Part shown: positions 17,356 through 26,062 of the stretch, in pieces
How positions within the stretch are numbered: position 1 is the stretch's first letter
Layout: the number at the start of each line of letters is the position of its first letter
Source: JABDJZ01 sp047619685
GTDB lineage: Bacteria > Bacteroidota > Rhodothermia > Rhodothermales > UBA10348
Direction: 5' to 3'
Length of the DNA: 64,000 nucleotides
Assembly (NCBI GenBank): GCA_047619685.1
Contig: JBLHLC010000003.1
Location: 1 to 64,000, forward strand
The notes under the pieces: generated by a model
What the model saw: the letters and a program-made list of their open reading frames with translations, nothing else
The model's database searches: none
What the model was told of the DNA's origin: nothing
Program-made: the position numbers and the translations under genes

Positions 17356-18305
17356 GTCTTTCTGATAGACCGCACGACCTTGCTCACGTGTCCAGCAGTG
17401 GACATGATGTAAAAGTGTAGGTAGGGTACCCCTGCGCCAAGAAGTTCTGAGGCCTGGCGGGTGGCCCATTCGATTCCGATCGAGGAGGCATCGGAGTCGT
17501 CCGCGGATTCAACTTCGGCCGCGAGCGCCTCGGGGATCTCCATGTGGAATGTCCGCGGCAAGGACTGGACCTGCTTCTTGCTGGTAATGATTTTTAGTCC
17601 CGGCACAATTGGCACCGTGATCCCAACCTCGCGGCATCGTTCCACAAAACGGAAATAGTGCTGGTTGTCGAAGAACATCTGGGTGACGATGTAATCTGCC
17701 CCGGCGTCCACCTTTCGCTTCAAACTCAGGACATCCCGGGTCAGATTGGGTGCCTCAAAGTGTTTCTCTGGGTACCCCGCCACTCCTACGCAGAAGTCGG
17801 TCGGAGCCGCATCGATCATCTCCTCCAGATAGTTGCCCGCGTTCATGTCGGCGATCTGCGATACCAGTTCACCGGCGTGCATATTCCGCGTTCTGTCCCC
17901 GCGGAGGGGTTTCCTGAACCCGTGGTCGTCCCCACGTAACGCCATCACATTCTGAATGCCGAGGTAGTTCAACTCGATCAGTGCGTCCTCGGTCTCTTCG
18001 CGGGTAAAACCTTCACAGAGCAGGTGTGGCACCGTCTCAATACCATACCGGCCCTTTATGGCCGAACACAGGCCCAGCGTTCCCGGACGCTTCCGCTTCA
18101 CATGTCGCTTCCAGCTGCCATCAGCCTGCTCCTCATAGTAGGCCTGAGCGGCGTGGGAGGTCACATCAATGAAAGGTGGTTCGAACTCCATGAGTCCGTC
18201 AACGATGCCCAGAATATCTCGAACGTTCCCCCCCCGGCGTGGAGGAATGATCTCATAGGAAATAAGAGGATCGGAGGCTGCATCCAGCAGCTCTGCAATT
18301 TTCAT
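17349..18305 (-). CDS. metF: Methylenetetrahydrofolate reductase
   Basis: A 318-residue FAD-dependent MetF, which reduces 5,10-methylene-THF to 5-methyl-THF for methionine synthesis. The N-terminus has SYEIIPPRRGG, where the conserved Glu binds near FAD; then VPHLLCEGFTREETEDAL, IQNVMALRGDD, and FCVGVAGYPEKHFEAPN followed by KRKVDAGADYIVTQMFFDN, all barrel segments of the family. Length is near the bacterial norm. ATG 18305 is the natural start. It is divergent from the nucleosidase-like gene with 68 bp between them, and metK occurs elsewhere in the window, not linked. Confidence 0.93.
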   Translation of the reverse strand: MKIAELLDAASDPLISYEIIPPRRGGNVRDILGIVDGLMEFEPPFIDVTSHAAQAYYEEQADGSWKRHVKRKRPGTLGLCSAIKGRYGIETVPHLLCEGFTREETEDALIELNYLGIQNVMALRGDDHGFRKPLRGDRTRNMHAGELVSQIADMNAGNYLEEMIDAAPTDFCVGVAGYPEKHFEAPNLTRDVLSLKRKVDAGADYIVTQMFFDNQHYFRFVERCREVGITVPIVPGLKIITSKKQVQSLPRTFHMEIPEALAAEVESADDSDASSIGIEWATRQASELLGAGVPYLHFYIMSTAGHVSKVVRSIRKTA

Positions 18306-18373
18306 CCAGACCAGCGATTTCGTTTCTTTGCTCAGCGTTCCCGCCTATAACCCAGTATCTCCTTTCGTGTTCA

Positions 18374-18970
18374 ATGAAAGCCATCATCTTCGCCACTCTA
18401 GAAGAAGCAGAGCCATTCGTGCAGTCCTTCAGGAGGGCGCGTTTCAGCGACGCCGCGGAGGGCGAAACATTGCGCGATGACGATTACCTGGTGTCTATCG
18501 CCGGGATCGGAAAGATCAAAGCGACACTACGGACGGAGAGGCTTCTTCGGCAGTTCAAGCCCTCGGAAATATTGCACGTAGGCACGTGTACAACGCTGGT
18601 GGACAAGTTTGAAGTTGGGTCCTTTTTTGCCCCCTCACAGGTTTTCGAAGGCGACCGTATCGAGTTGGCTGCCCCAACCTATCCGCGCATGCCGCTGACA
18701 AACCCGTTCCCGCAATTCCAGACGGGAACACTCGTCACGCAGGACCACACCGTCTCTGGAGCTTCTGAACTCACGTACTGGCAGCGGATCGCCGAAGCGT
18801 CGGACATGACTGGATACGCCGTGGCGTATGTGGCCGCTACCTATGGAGTGCCCTGCACTATTCTCAAGGTCATTTCGGGGCGCATGGGTCAGGATGATCC
18901 CGACTTCCGCAAGACACTCGCAACCGTGCAGAACAAGCTGGCCAGTTTCCTGGTGAAGCATCTGGACTAG
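18374..18970 (+). CDS. MTA/SAH nucleosidase-fold protein with altered active site
   Basis: A 198-residue protein with the fold of the 5'-methylthioadenosine/S-adenosylhomocysteine nucleosidase and purine phosphorylase superfamily. It keeps the N-terminal strand and Glu (IIFATLEEAEPF), the SIAGIGKIKATL glycine loop, HVGTCTTL, and the DMTGYAVAYVAATYGVP helix. Two key positions differ: the E-M-E ribose-binding triplet reads D-M-T, and the catalytic Asp of the ISD motif is Gly (KVISGRMGQDD). It may be inactive, may bind a nucleoside as a sensor, or may act on another substrate. Start ATG 18374. Divergent from metF. Confidence 0.7.
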   Translation: MKAIIFATLEEAEPFVQSFRRARFSDAAEGETLRDDDYLVSIAGIGKIKATLRTERLLRQFKPSEILHVGTCTTLVDKFEVGSFFAPSQVFEGDRIELAAPTYPRMPLTNPFPQFQTGTLVTQDHTVSGASELTYWQRIAEASDMTGYAVAYVAATYGVPCTILKVISGRMGQDDPDFRKTLATVQNKLASFLVKHLD

Positions 18971-18981
18971 GGGGCGCCGGA

Positions 18982-19024
18982 TCGTCCCTGGGGGCGCCAG
19001 CTTTCGTCCCTGGGGCACCAGCTT
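18982..19024. repeat. tandem intergenic repeat, 22 bp and 21 bp units
   Basis: Two head-to-tail copies, 18982-19003 and 19004-19024, share TCGTCCCTGGGG followed by GCGCCAGCTT or CACCAGCTT, and a partial copy (GGGGCGCCGGA) precedes them. They fill the 58-bp gap between two convergent genes. I see no other copy in this window. Confidence 0.75.
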
Positions 19025-19028
19025 CCAG

Positions 19029-19418
19029 CTAGTGGCCTCCTCCCGCGTCGGGGCTTGGCGCACTGCCGGGGTCAGAACCATCGTCCAGGGCTGCCTCCAT
19101 TTCCATGATGGTGCCCTTGGTCGTGTTCGGGAGATCGCCTCGGAGCGTTGTGTCCAGGAGCGTGAACGACAGGAAGACGACAACGAACAGGATGCCTACG
19201 GCAAAGACGAGCGCATTGACGCGGTTGTCGTACTTGAGCGCCATGAAGAAGCCTACGACCAACGCGGCCTTCACCGAGGCGATCAGCATTGCCAGGGGAA
19301 CGTTCAAGGGGCCAAGATCCAGCCTGGACGTCGCAACGGTAATGATCGTGAGGAAGATCAGGGACCCGAAGACCGTGGCAAGCATCCGGGTAGACGAGAT
19401 ATGGTGTCCGTGTGCCAT
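19029..19418 (-). CDS. ctaF: Cytochrome c oxidase subunit IV (caa3 type)
   Basis: A 129-residue small membrane subunit with three hydrophobic helices: STRMLATVFGSLIFLTIITV, VPLAMLIASVKAALVVGFFM and ALVFAVGILFVVVFLSFTLL. The layout, with a lysine in helix two and a KYDNR loop, matches the prokaryotic subunit IV family. The C-terminal tail is acidic and Gly/Pro-rich. It is the last gene of the oxidase cluster, 3 bp after coxC, and ends against a tandem repeat shared with the convergent gene. Confidence 0.85.
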   Translation of the reverse strand: MAHGHHISSTRMLATVFGSLIFLTIITVATSRLDLGPLNVPLAMLIASVKAALVVGFFMALKYDNRVNALVFAVGILFVVVFLSFTLLDTTLRGDLPNTTKGTIMEMEAALDDGSDPGSAPSPDAGGGH

Positions 19419-19421
19419 GGC

Positions 19422-20096
19422 CTATATCAGGTAGAGAAGCGGAAAGAGGAAGATCCAGATGATGTCCACCAGGTGCCAATACAGACCGGTCAATTCGATC
19501 GGCGTGTAGTACTCCGGCGAAAAATGCCCCTTGATTGACCGAATTATCAGCCAGGTGAAGACCCCCATCCCTATGAGCACGTGGAATCCATGGATTCCCG
19601 TCATCACGAAGTAGATCGAAAAGAACTGCGAGGCAAACGGGATGTCGTACGCGGCAAGGTTGTGCCCGTGGTACTCGCCGACAGGCGCAAAATTGGCCCC
19701 CGGAAAGATCCCGGCGGCAAATTTGCCCGTGTACTCATTGTACTTGATGAACATGAAGACGGCAGCACAAACCAGCGTGATCACCAGATTGATGATGAGC
19801 CCTTTCTGGTTGCCCTTCTGGATGTTCTGGATGCCGAAGGCCACCGTAAATGAGGAGGCCAGCAGGACCAGCGTGTTGAGCCCCCCCAGCTTCCAGTCCA
19901 ACAGTTCTGCCGATTGAGCAAACACTTCGGGATGCCACACGCGGTACACGGTGTAGGCTACGAACATCCCGCTGAACAGCAGGATTTCTGTAATCAGGAA
20001 CAGCCACATGCCCATCTTCGCGGCGTCGAACTGCTGTTCTGACGACGTGAAGTAGTGCTTGAGGTGGGCGGGCTGTCCGGCTACTGGTTGAGCCAT
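19422..20096 (-). CDS. coxC: Cytochrome c oxidase subunit III
   Basis: A 224-residue membrane protein with five main helices, the short form of subunit III found in caa3 oxidases. The conserved pieces are KMGMWLFLITEILLFSGMF with the membrane Glu, GIQNIQKGNQKG, MTGIHGFHVLIGMGV, and a closing YWHLVDIIWIFLFPLLYL. ATG 20096 (MAQPVAGQPAHLKHY) is the right start; the frame stays open further upstream, but that would overlap coxA and add a non-conserved stretch. It follows coxA after 40 bp, a gap that contains the 14-bp palindrome CGGCCTCGAGGCCG (20114-20127). Confidence 0.92.
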   Translation of the reverse strand: MAQPVAGQPAHLKHYFTSSEQQFDAAKMGMWLFLITEILLFSGMFVAYTVYRVWHPEVFAQSAELLDWKLGGLNTLVLLASSFTVAFGIQNIQKGNQKGLIINLVITLVCAAVFMFIKYNEYTGKFAAGIFPGANFAPVGEYHGHNLAAYDIPFASQFFSIYFVMTGIHGFHVLIGMGVFTWLIIRSIKGHFSPEYYTPIELTGLYWHLVDIIWIFLFPLLYLI

Positions 20097-20136
20097 GGGC
20101 TTTCGGTTCTGGGCGGCCTCGAGGCCGATATTCGGT

Positions 20137-21819
20137 TTAGGCCTCTGAAGAAGTACTCGCGATCTGCGCGGCACCTGCCGCTCCGTCCCCGGAGTTTCCC
20201 TGTGCAAAGAGCTCGGGGGCAAGGTGGTAGTCGTAGGGACCGCGCGTGACAACCGGCGTGTGGTGGAAGTTGTGTGGGTCCGGCGGGGTCGCCGCGTGTG
20301 TCCACTCCAGCGTCAGTGCGCCCCACGGATTCTGCGGGGCCTTCTTCCCTTTCCAAAGGCTCCACATCATGTACCCAAGGATCATGAACAGGCCAACGGC
20401 CAAGACATAAGACCCCAGGGTTGAAAGCTGGTGATAGATCTCATACTCCGGGAGATAATCGTAGTAGCGACGCGGCATCCCCTTGCTTCCCATGATGAAC
20501 TGGGGGAAGAAGGTCAGATTGAAGCCGATGAACACCAGGACAGCAGCAATCTTGCCAGCCGTCTCGTTGTACATCTTGCCCGTCATCTTGGGCCACCAGT
20601 AATGCAAACCGCCCAACGCAGCAATCACATTGCCACCCATCATCACGTAGTGAAAGTGGGCGACGACGAAGTAGGTGTCATGCAGGTGAACATCGATTGC
20701 CAGCACACCCAGCATGATGCCTGTGAAGCCGCCGATCGAAAACGTGATCAGGAACATGAGGGCGTAGAGCATGGGTGTCGCAAGCCACACTGATCCGCGG
20801 TACATGGTCAGCACCCAGTTGATCACCTTCACTCCCGTCGGGATTCCAATCAGGTAGGTGATCAGGGAGAACACTATGGATGAAGTCGCGGACTGTCCGG
20901 AGACAAACATGTGGTGTCCCCAGACCAGGAACCCAAGGAAGGCAATCGCCACCGAGGAAAGCGCCACAAACCTGTAGCCCTGCACGCGATTCCTGGAAAA
21001 CGTCCCCATCAGGTCAGAGATGATTCCGAAGGCCGGCAGAATCATTATGTAGACCGCCGGATGCGAGTAGAACCAGAAGAAATGCTGGAATAGGACCGGG
21101 TCTCCGCCCAGGGCGGGATCAAAAATGCCGATTCCAATGAGCTTCTCCAGGAACAGCAGAAGCATCGTGATCCCGATCACCGGGGTCGCCAAGACCTGGA
21201 CAATGCTCGTGGAGTAGATGGACCACACGAAGAGCGGGAGTCGGGACCAGGTCAGTCCCGGGGCGCGCATCTTGTGTACGGTGACTATGAAGTTCAGCCC
21301 GGTCAGGATGGACGAAAAACCCATCACAAAGACGCCCATCGTGATGAACAGCACGCCATTGCCGACGCTCGTCGAGTAGGGGGCGTAGAACGTCCACCCT
21401 CCATCCACGCGCCCAACAACAAGTGCCGTTAACGCTATGACGGCTCCGATCAGGTAGATGTAGAAGCTGGCCAGGTTCAGCCTGGGGAACGCGACATCCT
21501 TGGCTCCAAGCTGGAGCGGCAGCACGAAGTTGCCCATCACGGCGGGGATCGCCGGGATAATGAAGGCGAACACCATCAGAACTGCGTGGAGGGTGAACGA
21601 CTGATTGTAGGCGTCGGCACCCATGATGGTCGGTCCGGGAGCTGATAGCTCCGTGCGGACCAGCAGTGCCAGAATACCCCCGGCAAGGAATGCCAGGGAC
21701 ACAGCAACGAGATACATGATGCCGATCCGCTTGTGGTCCACCGTAGTGAGCCACGACTTGATCGTTTTCTCGTTATTCAGATAATTTACCGCCGGGGCGG
21801 CTGCGGACGATGCAGTCAT
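20137..21819 (-). CDS. coxA: Cytochrome c oxidase subunit I, caa3 type A2
   Basis: A 560-residue catalytic subunit with twelve membrane helices that reduces oxygen and pumps protons. Haem and copper ligands are visible in SFTLHAVLMVFAFIIP, FFWFYSHPAVYIM (CuB His and the cross-linked Tyr), GHHMFVSG and the double His of HLHDTYFVVAHFHYV. The motif reads YSHPAVY and not GHPEVY, so it lacks the helix-VI glutamate and belongs to the A2 subfamily, where the Tyr-Ser pair is proposed to replace it, as in the Rhodothermus caa3 enzyme. It lies between coxB and coxC in one operon. The C-terminus extends about 60 residues past the last helix. Confidence 0.96.
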   Translation of the reverse strand: MTASSAAAPAVNYLNNEKTIKSWLTTVDHKRIGIMYLVAVSLAFLAGGILALLVRTELSAPGPTIMGADAYNQSFTLHAVLMVFAFIIPAIPAVMGNFVLPLQLGAKDVAFPRLNLASFYIYLIGAVIALTALVVGRVDGGWTFYAPYSTSVGNGVLFITMGVFVMGFSSILTGLNFIVTVHKMRAPGLTWSRLPLFVWSIYSTSIVQVLATPVIGITMLLLFLEKLIGIGIFDPALGGDPVLFQHFFWFYSHPAVYIMILPAFGIISDLMGTFSRNRVQGYRFVALSSVAIAFLGFLVWGHHMFVSGQSATSSIVFSLITYLIGIPTGVKVINWVLTMYRGSVWLATPMLYALMFLITFSIGGFTGIMLGVLAIDVHLHDTYFVVAHFHYVMMGGNVIAALGGLHYWWPKMTGKMYNETAGKIAAVLVFIGFNLTFFPQFIMGSKGMPRRYYDYLPEYEIYHQLSTLGSYVLAVGLFMILGYMMWSLWKGKKAPQNPWGALTLEWTHAATPPDPHNFHHTPVVTRGPYDYHLAPELFAQGNSGDGAAGAAQIASTSSEA

Positions 21820-21845
21820 AGTGCGTCTCTAAAGCTCGTAGCCGG

Positions 21846-22775
21846 CTACTGCAGTAACTTGATGTATGCGATGAGGCCGTCGAGCTGTTTGGCGTCCAGG
21901 AGGCCACTGTAGATGCCTGGCATTACGGGCGGGTAGCCCTCTACCACCTGTGAGGCCGGGTCCAAAATGGACTGCCGCAGGTAATTGTCGTCTGCTTCCA
22001 CGGTGGTGCCGTCTGCAAGCGTTCGTGACGAACCGAAAACCCCAAGGAGGCTGGGTCCGACGCCAGCGGTGCCGTCCACGGTGTGGCAGGCCTGGCACTG
22101 CGCGAAGACCTGCTGACCAAGCTCCTCCGGTGTGCGGTCCGCGTTCTGGTCAGACAGCCACTGCTGAAATTCAGCCTCGGGTTGCGCGACCAGATTGGCA
22201 AGCATACTGGAATGGGCAGTGCCACAATACTCGGTGCAGTAGATCTGGTACGTCCCGGACTTGTCAACCTGAAACCAGACCGAGGTATACCGATTGGGCA
22301 ACACGTCATGTTTGATCCGGAAATCCGGGACAAAGAACGAATGCAGCACATCGGTTGCACTCATGTTCAACTTGACCGGCCGCCCAATGGGTACATGAAG
22401 TTCGTTGGTCGAAGACGCTCCGGTATCATACTCGAATTGCCAGGACCACTGGGTTGCTCGAACCGTGATCTCGTACGAATCCGGCGGTGCTGCGTACATC
22501 TTGACGAACACCTTGAAGCCCCACGTGAATACGATCAGAACCAGGATCGTCGGAATGACGATACTGGCCGTCTCAATCATCGCGCTTGGATGGAACGCTG
22601 CCGGCACGTAAGAAGGATCTTTCCGCCGATACTTCCAGGCGTAATAGATAATTCCCGCAACCACACCTGCGAACAGGACAACGCTCGTCCAAAAGACGAA
22701 ATAGAACAGGGCGTCCACCTCGGGGGCGATTGTAGACGCCGCCTGAGGAAGCCATACGGTCCCCTTGTCTCCCAT
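21846..22775 (-). CDS. coxB: Cytochrome c oxidase subunit II with fused cytochrome c (caa3)
   Basis: A 309-residue subunit II. Two N-terminal membrane helices (about 22-45 and 70-90) are followed by the CuA cupredoxin domain, with ligands in DVLHSFF and CTEYCGTAHSSM, and then a C-terminal mono-haem cytochrome c domain with CQACHTV and a distal Met in YPPVMPGIY. Electrons pass from the cytochrome c domain to CuA and on to haem a in subunit I. ATG 22775 gives a short leader before the first helix. It sits after the SCO gene, which loads the CuA copper. Confidence 0.95.
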   Translation of the reverse strand: MGDKGTVWLPQAASTIAPEVDALFYFVFWTSVVLFAGVVAGIIYYAWKYRRKDPSYVPAAFHPSAMIETASIVIPTILVLIVFTWGFKVFVKMYAAPPDSYEITVRATQWSWQFEYDTGASSTNELHVPIGRPVKLNMSATDVLHSFFVPDFRIKHDVLPNRYTSVWFQVDKSGTYQIYCTEYCGTAHSSMLANLVAQPEAEFQQWLSDQNADRTPEELGQQVFAQCQACHTVDGTAGVGPSLLGVFGSSRTLADGTTVEADDNYLRQSILDPASQVVEGYPPVMPGIYSGLLDAKQLDGLIAYIKLLQ

Positions 22776-22809
22776 GATACTTGTCTTCGTTTTCCGCTCG
22801 GAGGCGGGT

Positions 22810-23637
22810 TCAGGCGCTCACGAAAGTGAGCTTGCGCCGCTCTCGGCGCCAAAATGCGAATAGAAATCCGGCCAGCAATACAAGAGTCAACAGGCCTGCG
22901 GCCCGCATCATGTTCCAGGCGTCCGCCACGTAGGAGTTGGCCTGGGAATCGTATCGATAGCAGAACAGAAAAATCTTGTCAGCAGTGGAGCCGACCCGGC
23001 CTTCCGACGCTTCCACGATGGCCAGGCGTACCTCCCGGGCCGGAAACGTCATCCCCTGGATGTATTGGGTAATAACGGCAGACCCGCTCAAGAACATCAA
23101 AGCCGCCGGGTGGGCAAACTCCTGGGACTGCTCAACCCACTTGAACCCAAAGCCAAAAGCGTCGGCCAGGCCCTGGATGGACTCGTCCGACCCGGTCAGG
23201 AAGTGCCATCCCGCGGCTGCCTCGTCCGATCCAAGTTGCGCGATGTACTTGTCCTTGGAGCGGGACGCCAGATCAGGAAGTTCTGTAGCAGAAAAGCTTA
23301 CCGTGACCACCTCGAACTCCCGGCCGGGTATCCAGCCTTCCTCTTGTTCAAGTTCAGCAAGTGTCTTGGTAAATTCTGCCAGCATCAGGCTGCACAGCAT
23401 GGGACACTCGTGGTAGACAAAATTCAGTAGCACGGGCCGAGATCCATCGAAATAGGATCCGATCAAGACATCGGTGCCGGCCTCATCCTTAAAAACCAGA
23501 TCCCTGGGAATTTCCTGTCCCCTGTGCGCATCTATTCCCACGCCCTCAAAAACGGGAGGCAATTCTCCTGTCCTTTGAGCCAGTCCAGTCCTGACCACAA
23601 AAAGAGCGATGAACGATATGAGCAGGCTCGTCCGCAC
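22810..23637 (-). CDS. SCO1/SenC family copper chaperone with C-terminal membrane anchor
   Basis: A 275-residue thioredoxin-fold protein for CuA assembly. It has an N-terminal signal sequence (SLLISFIALFVV, cleavage near GLAQ), copper ligands in CPMLC and the distant His of FAHPAALMFL, and an unusual C-terminal transmembrane helix (MMRAAGLLTLVLLAGFLFAFW) followed by an RRERRK stop-transfer tail. Most SCO proteins are anchored only at the N-terminus, so the C-terminal anchor is a variant of the family. Start GTG 23637 directly abuts the stop of the preceding small gene. Its place just before coxB fits a role in maturing the oxidase. Confidence 0.9.
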   Translation of the reverse strand: MRTSLLISFIALFVVRTGLAQRTGELPPVFEGVGIDAHRGQEIPRDLVFKDEAGTDVLIGSYFDGSRPVLLNFVYHECPMLCSLMLAEFTKTLAELEQEEGWIPGREFEVVTVSFSATELPDLASRSKDKYIAQLGSDEAAAGWHFLTGSDESIQGLADAFGFGFKWVEQSQEFAHPAALMFLSGSAVITQYIQGMTFPAREVRLAIVEASEGRVGSTADKIFLFCYRYDSQANSYVADAWNMMRAAGLLTLVLLAGFLFAFWRRERRKLTFVSA

Positions 23638-23979
23638 CTAGCGATTCAGTGTGATCTCACTCGTGGTTCCTGAGCCGCTCTCGAGAATGACCAACTGCAT
23701 GGCACGCTCAATCGGAATCCGGTAGACACCGTTGGCTGCATCCACGACCTCATTCTTGGTCAGTAGCGCCCGTCCGGCAACCCGCGATTCGCGGAGCTTG
23801 GGATACCCGGTGGTCTCCGTTGCTGCCACCTCGGCACTGGCGAATTCTGCGTAGCTGATTTGAACCCCGGCGATGACAACCACCGTCAGCGCCAGGACGA
23901 TCGCCCCGAACATGGCCAATATTCCATTAGCCGGAACTCCTTCGGGTTCTACCCCGACATCTTCAATCGCGTGGTCCAT
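23638..23979 (-). CDS. small membrane-anchored protein in the ACIII-caa3 locus, unknown
   Basis: A 113-residue protein with one N-terminal membrane helix (GILAMFGAIVLALTVVVIAGV) and a C-terminal soluble part, probably periplasmic. The soluble part contains AGRALLTKNEVVDAANGVYRIPIERAMQLVI, which reads like the short YRIPIERAM motif that occurs in small proteins next to oxidase and complex III genes; its job is unknown to me. Start ATG 23979 is preferred over TTG 23985. It begins the second half of the respiratory locus, after a 150-bp gap from actF, and abuts the SCO gene with no spacer. A possible promoter (TATTTTG) lies 72 bp upstream. Confidence 0.75.
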   Translation of the reverse strand: MDHAIEDVGVEPEGVPANGILAMFGAIVLALTVVVIAGVQISYAEFASAEVAATETTGYPKLRESRVAGRALLTKNEVVDAANGVYRIPIERAMQLVILESGSGTTSEITLNR

Positions 23980-24051
23980 ACCCAAGTTTGGTCTTCAGTG
24001 GTCAAACGACCGTTGCCACCAATGGATTGATCTGCCTGATGAAGGCCTCGT

Positions 24052-24058
24052 CAAAATA
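24052..24058 (-). promoter_or_regulatory. possible promoter element for the caa3 half of the locus
   Basis: On the minus strand TATTTTG fits the Bacteroidota TAnnTTTG type and lies 72 bp before the ATG of the small membrane protein, inside the only sizeable gap (150 bp) between actF and the oxidase genes. No strong -33 partner is visible, so this is a hint that the oxidase half can be transcribed separately. Confidence 0.3.
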
Positions 24059-24129
24059 GGTAACCGGAGCGGAATCCCCACAGGACCGGTTCGGAGTCGT
24101 TGGGGCGACTCTTCCTTCCGCGATTCGTA

Positions 24130-25392
24130 TCAGGTGTTGCGAAACGCCAGAGAATGGCCCAATCGTGAGTCCTTCTGAGGCACCATACTGTGGCGACTGA
24201 GGCGAAACACGACCATGCCAACAAGAATCCCGGACATACCGACAAGAGCCAATATATCAGACGGGGTGATCTGTGCATGGTCCGGGTGCAGGACCGGCAT
24301 CACCAGCCAGTGGAAATCAAACCAGTGCATCGCCAGCAGCCAAAGTGCCATGAAGCCCAACAACGGCTTCAATCTCTTGGCCCAACGTCCAACAAGAATG
24401 ATAAACGGAAGAATGAAATGCGCGACCAACAGGATCGCACTGTGATTCTCCCAGCCATGCGCCATGCGGTGCGCATACCAGACCGTTTCCTCAGGGAGGT
24501 TTCCGAACCAGATCAGCATGTACTGACTGAAGGCGATGTAGGCCCAGAAGATGACGAACCCGAACATGAACTTGCCGAGGTCCTGATAATGCTCCGTGGT
24601 CACTTCCTTTAGCATGCCTCCCCTCTGGAAGAACATCGCCATCAGAATCATAAAGGCCATGATCGCCATGAAAGAGCCGCTGAAGAAATAGACCCCGAAC
24701 ATGGTCGAGAACCAGTGGGGATCTACCGACATCAAGATGTCATAACTCGCGAATGACACCGAAATGGCGGTAAGCGGGAGGCCCCAGGCGCTGGTGACGC
24801 GCATGCTGCGCGTTTCTGCAATGTCACCGGTCTGATCCAATCTGATCGAACTGGTGTAGAGGCGGTAGGAAATGACGGACCAGATCAGGAAGTATCCCGC
24901 AAGCCGAATCAGGAAGAACGGCGTATTCAGGTATCCTGACTTTCCGGCAATTACCGGATCATAGTGGTGACTGGTCGGGTCCAGCAGGTCGGCATGTGTC
25001 CAGTGATAGAGATCGTGCATCCCGAGGACTATCGGGATGCCCATCAAGGCCAGGACGGGGAAAGACCAGACCAAAGCTTCCGGGATTCTCCGGAAAACGA
25101 CGCTCCACCGTGCCTTGGTCAAATGCTGGATGAGGAGAAAGAACAGTCCGCCCAGCGCCAGAGAGACGGCGAATGCCCACGCAACCAGATAAGAGAAATA
25201 GAACTGACTGAGGTCTTCACCTGCGGAGCCAGTGACAAAGGCCGCTACCAGGGCGATGATGCCGATACCCAGAGGGATCTGCCACGCCATGGAAGATCCA
25301 GAAAACCGGAAGCGTTCCTCTGCCAATTCTCCCGTCGGGCGAATCGGGTCGAAGAACCAGACCAGTGGATTGCTTGAACGAAGGATCGCCAT
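24130..25392 (-). CDS. actF: Alternative complex III subunit ActF
   Basis: A 420-residue polytopic membrane protein with about ten helices, homologous to the ActC/NrfD type quinone-binding subunit. It is one of the two large membrane subunits of alternative complex III, which oxidises menaquinol and reduces cytochrome c or an oxidase directly. Features include MHDLYHWTHADLLDP, DILMSVDPHWFSTMFGVYFF and the conserved SQYMLIWFGNLPEETVWY and HFILPFIILVGR segments. It follows actE after 9 bp and is the last act gene before a 150-bp gap. Confidence 0.92.
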   Translation of the reverse strand: MAILRSSNPLVWFFDPIRPTGELAEERFRFSGSSMAWQIPLGIGIIALVAAFVTGSAGEDLSQFYFSYLVAWAFAVSLALGGLFFLLIQHLTKARWSVVFRRIPEALVWSFPVLALMGIPIVLGMHDLYHWTHADLLDPTSHHYDPVIAGKSGYLNTPFFLIRLAGYFLIWSVISYRLYTSSIRLDQTGDIAETRSMRVTSAWGLPLTAISVSFASYDILMSVDPHWFSTMFGVYFFSGSFMAIMAFMILMAMFFQRGGMLKEVTTEHYQDLGKFMFGFVIFWAYIAFSQYMLIWFGNLPEETVWYAHRMAHGWENHSAILLVAHFILPFIILVGRWAKRLKPLLGFMALWLLAMHWFDFHWLVMPVLHPDHAQITPSDILALVGMSGILVGMVVFRLSRHSMVPQKDSRLGHSLAFRNT

Positions 25393-25401
25393 CGGATGGG
25401 G

Positions 25402-26061
25402 CTACTTGGCCGAACTCGCGCCGGCTGATTGCACATTCTGGGAACCGCCAACTACGTCAACACCCTGCGCGTTTTGACTGCGCTGGAGTGCACGGAGGTA
25501 GGCTGTAATAGCCCACCGATCGGCGACTGGGATTTGCTGGGCGTACCCCGGCATGCTCCTTACGCCATTGGAGATGACATCAAACATGTACCCGTCAGGT
25601 ACCGTCCGAAGAAGATCTGAGTGGTAGGTTGGTGCCGGGACGTATCCGTAGCCGCCAGTCATGATGATGCCCCGTCCATCGCCGGCACTACCGTGGCAAA
25701 CCGAACAGAATATTTCGTATCGCTCCTTGCCGCGTGCCATCAGGTCGGCAGTAATCGCAACCGGAGACACAGGGACAAAGTCACCGCTGGCGGTGCGACC
25801 GAAATGGAACGCTGTGTCTTCCCGCAGAAAACCACGCGCCACCGTTCCCGCCACTGGCGGCCTCATGGCACGACCGTCCGCGAAGAAAGTATTGGCCTCC
25901 TGCGGGTCATACCGCTCCTGCTGATCCATATTCGGATTGATATGAACCGGAGGCAGGTCACTGGTCCCACCGCGGCACCCCGCAAGGACCAGCATCAGCG
26001 CCATCGCGGCGATTCCTCGCGCAGTGGTCATAGAAGCCCGCTGAAAACGTGTGGATGCCAT
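25402..26061 (-). CDS. actE: Alternative complex III subunit ActE, mono-haem cytochrome c lipoprotein
   Basis: A 219-residue exported cytochrome c. The N-terminus (ALMLVLAGCRGG) is a lipoprotein signal with the acylated Cys after LAG. After a linker with NMDQQERYDPQEANTFFADGRAMR, the haem site CSVCHGSAGDGRG appears, with a distal methionine probably in GVRSMPGYAQQIP and a closing helix DRWAITAYLRALQRS. ActE is the mono-haem subunit of alternative complex III. Only 1 bp separates it from actD upstream, so the genes are tightly coupled. Confidence 0.93.
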   Translation of the reverse strand: MASTRFQRASMTTARGIAAMALMLVLAGCRGGTSDLPPVHINPNMDQQERYDPQEANTFFADGRAMRPPVAGTVARGFLREDTAFHFGRTASGDFVPVSPVAITADLMARGKERYEIFCSVCHGSAGDGRGIIMTGGYGYVPAPTYHSDLLRTVPDGYMFDVISNGVRSMPGYAQQIPVADRWAITAYLRALQRSQNAQGVDVVGGSQNVQSAGASSAK

Positions 26062-26062
26062 C

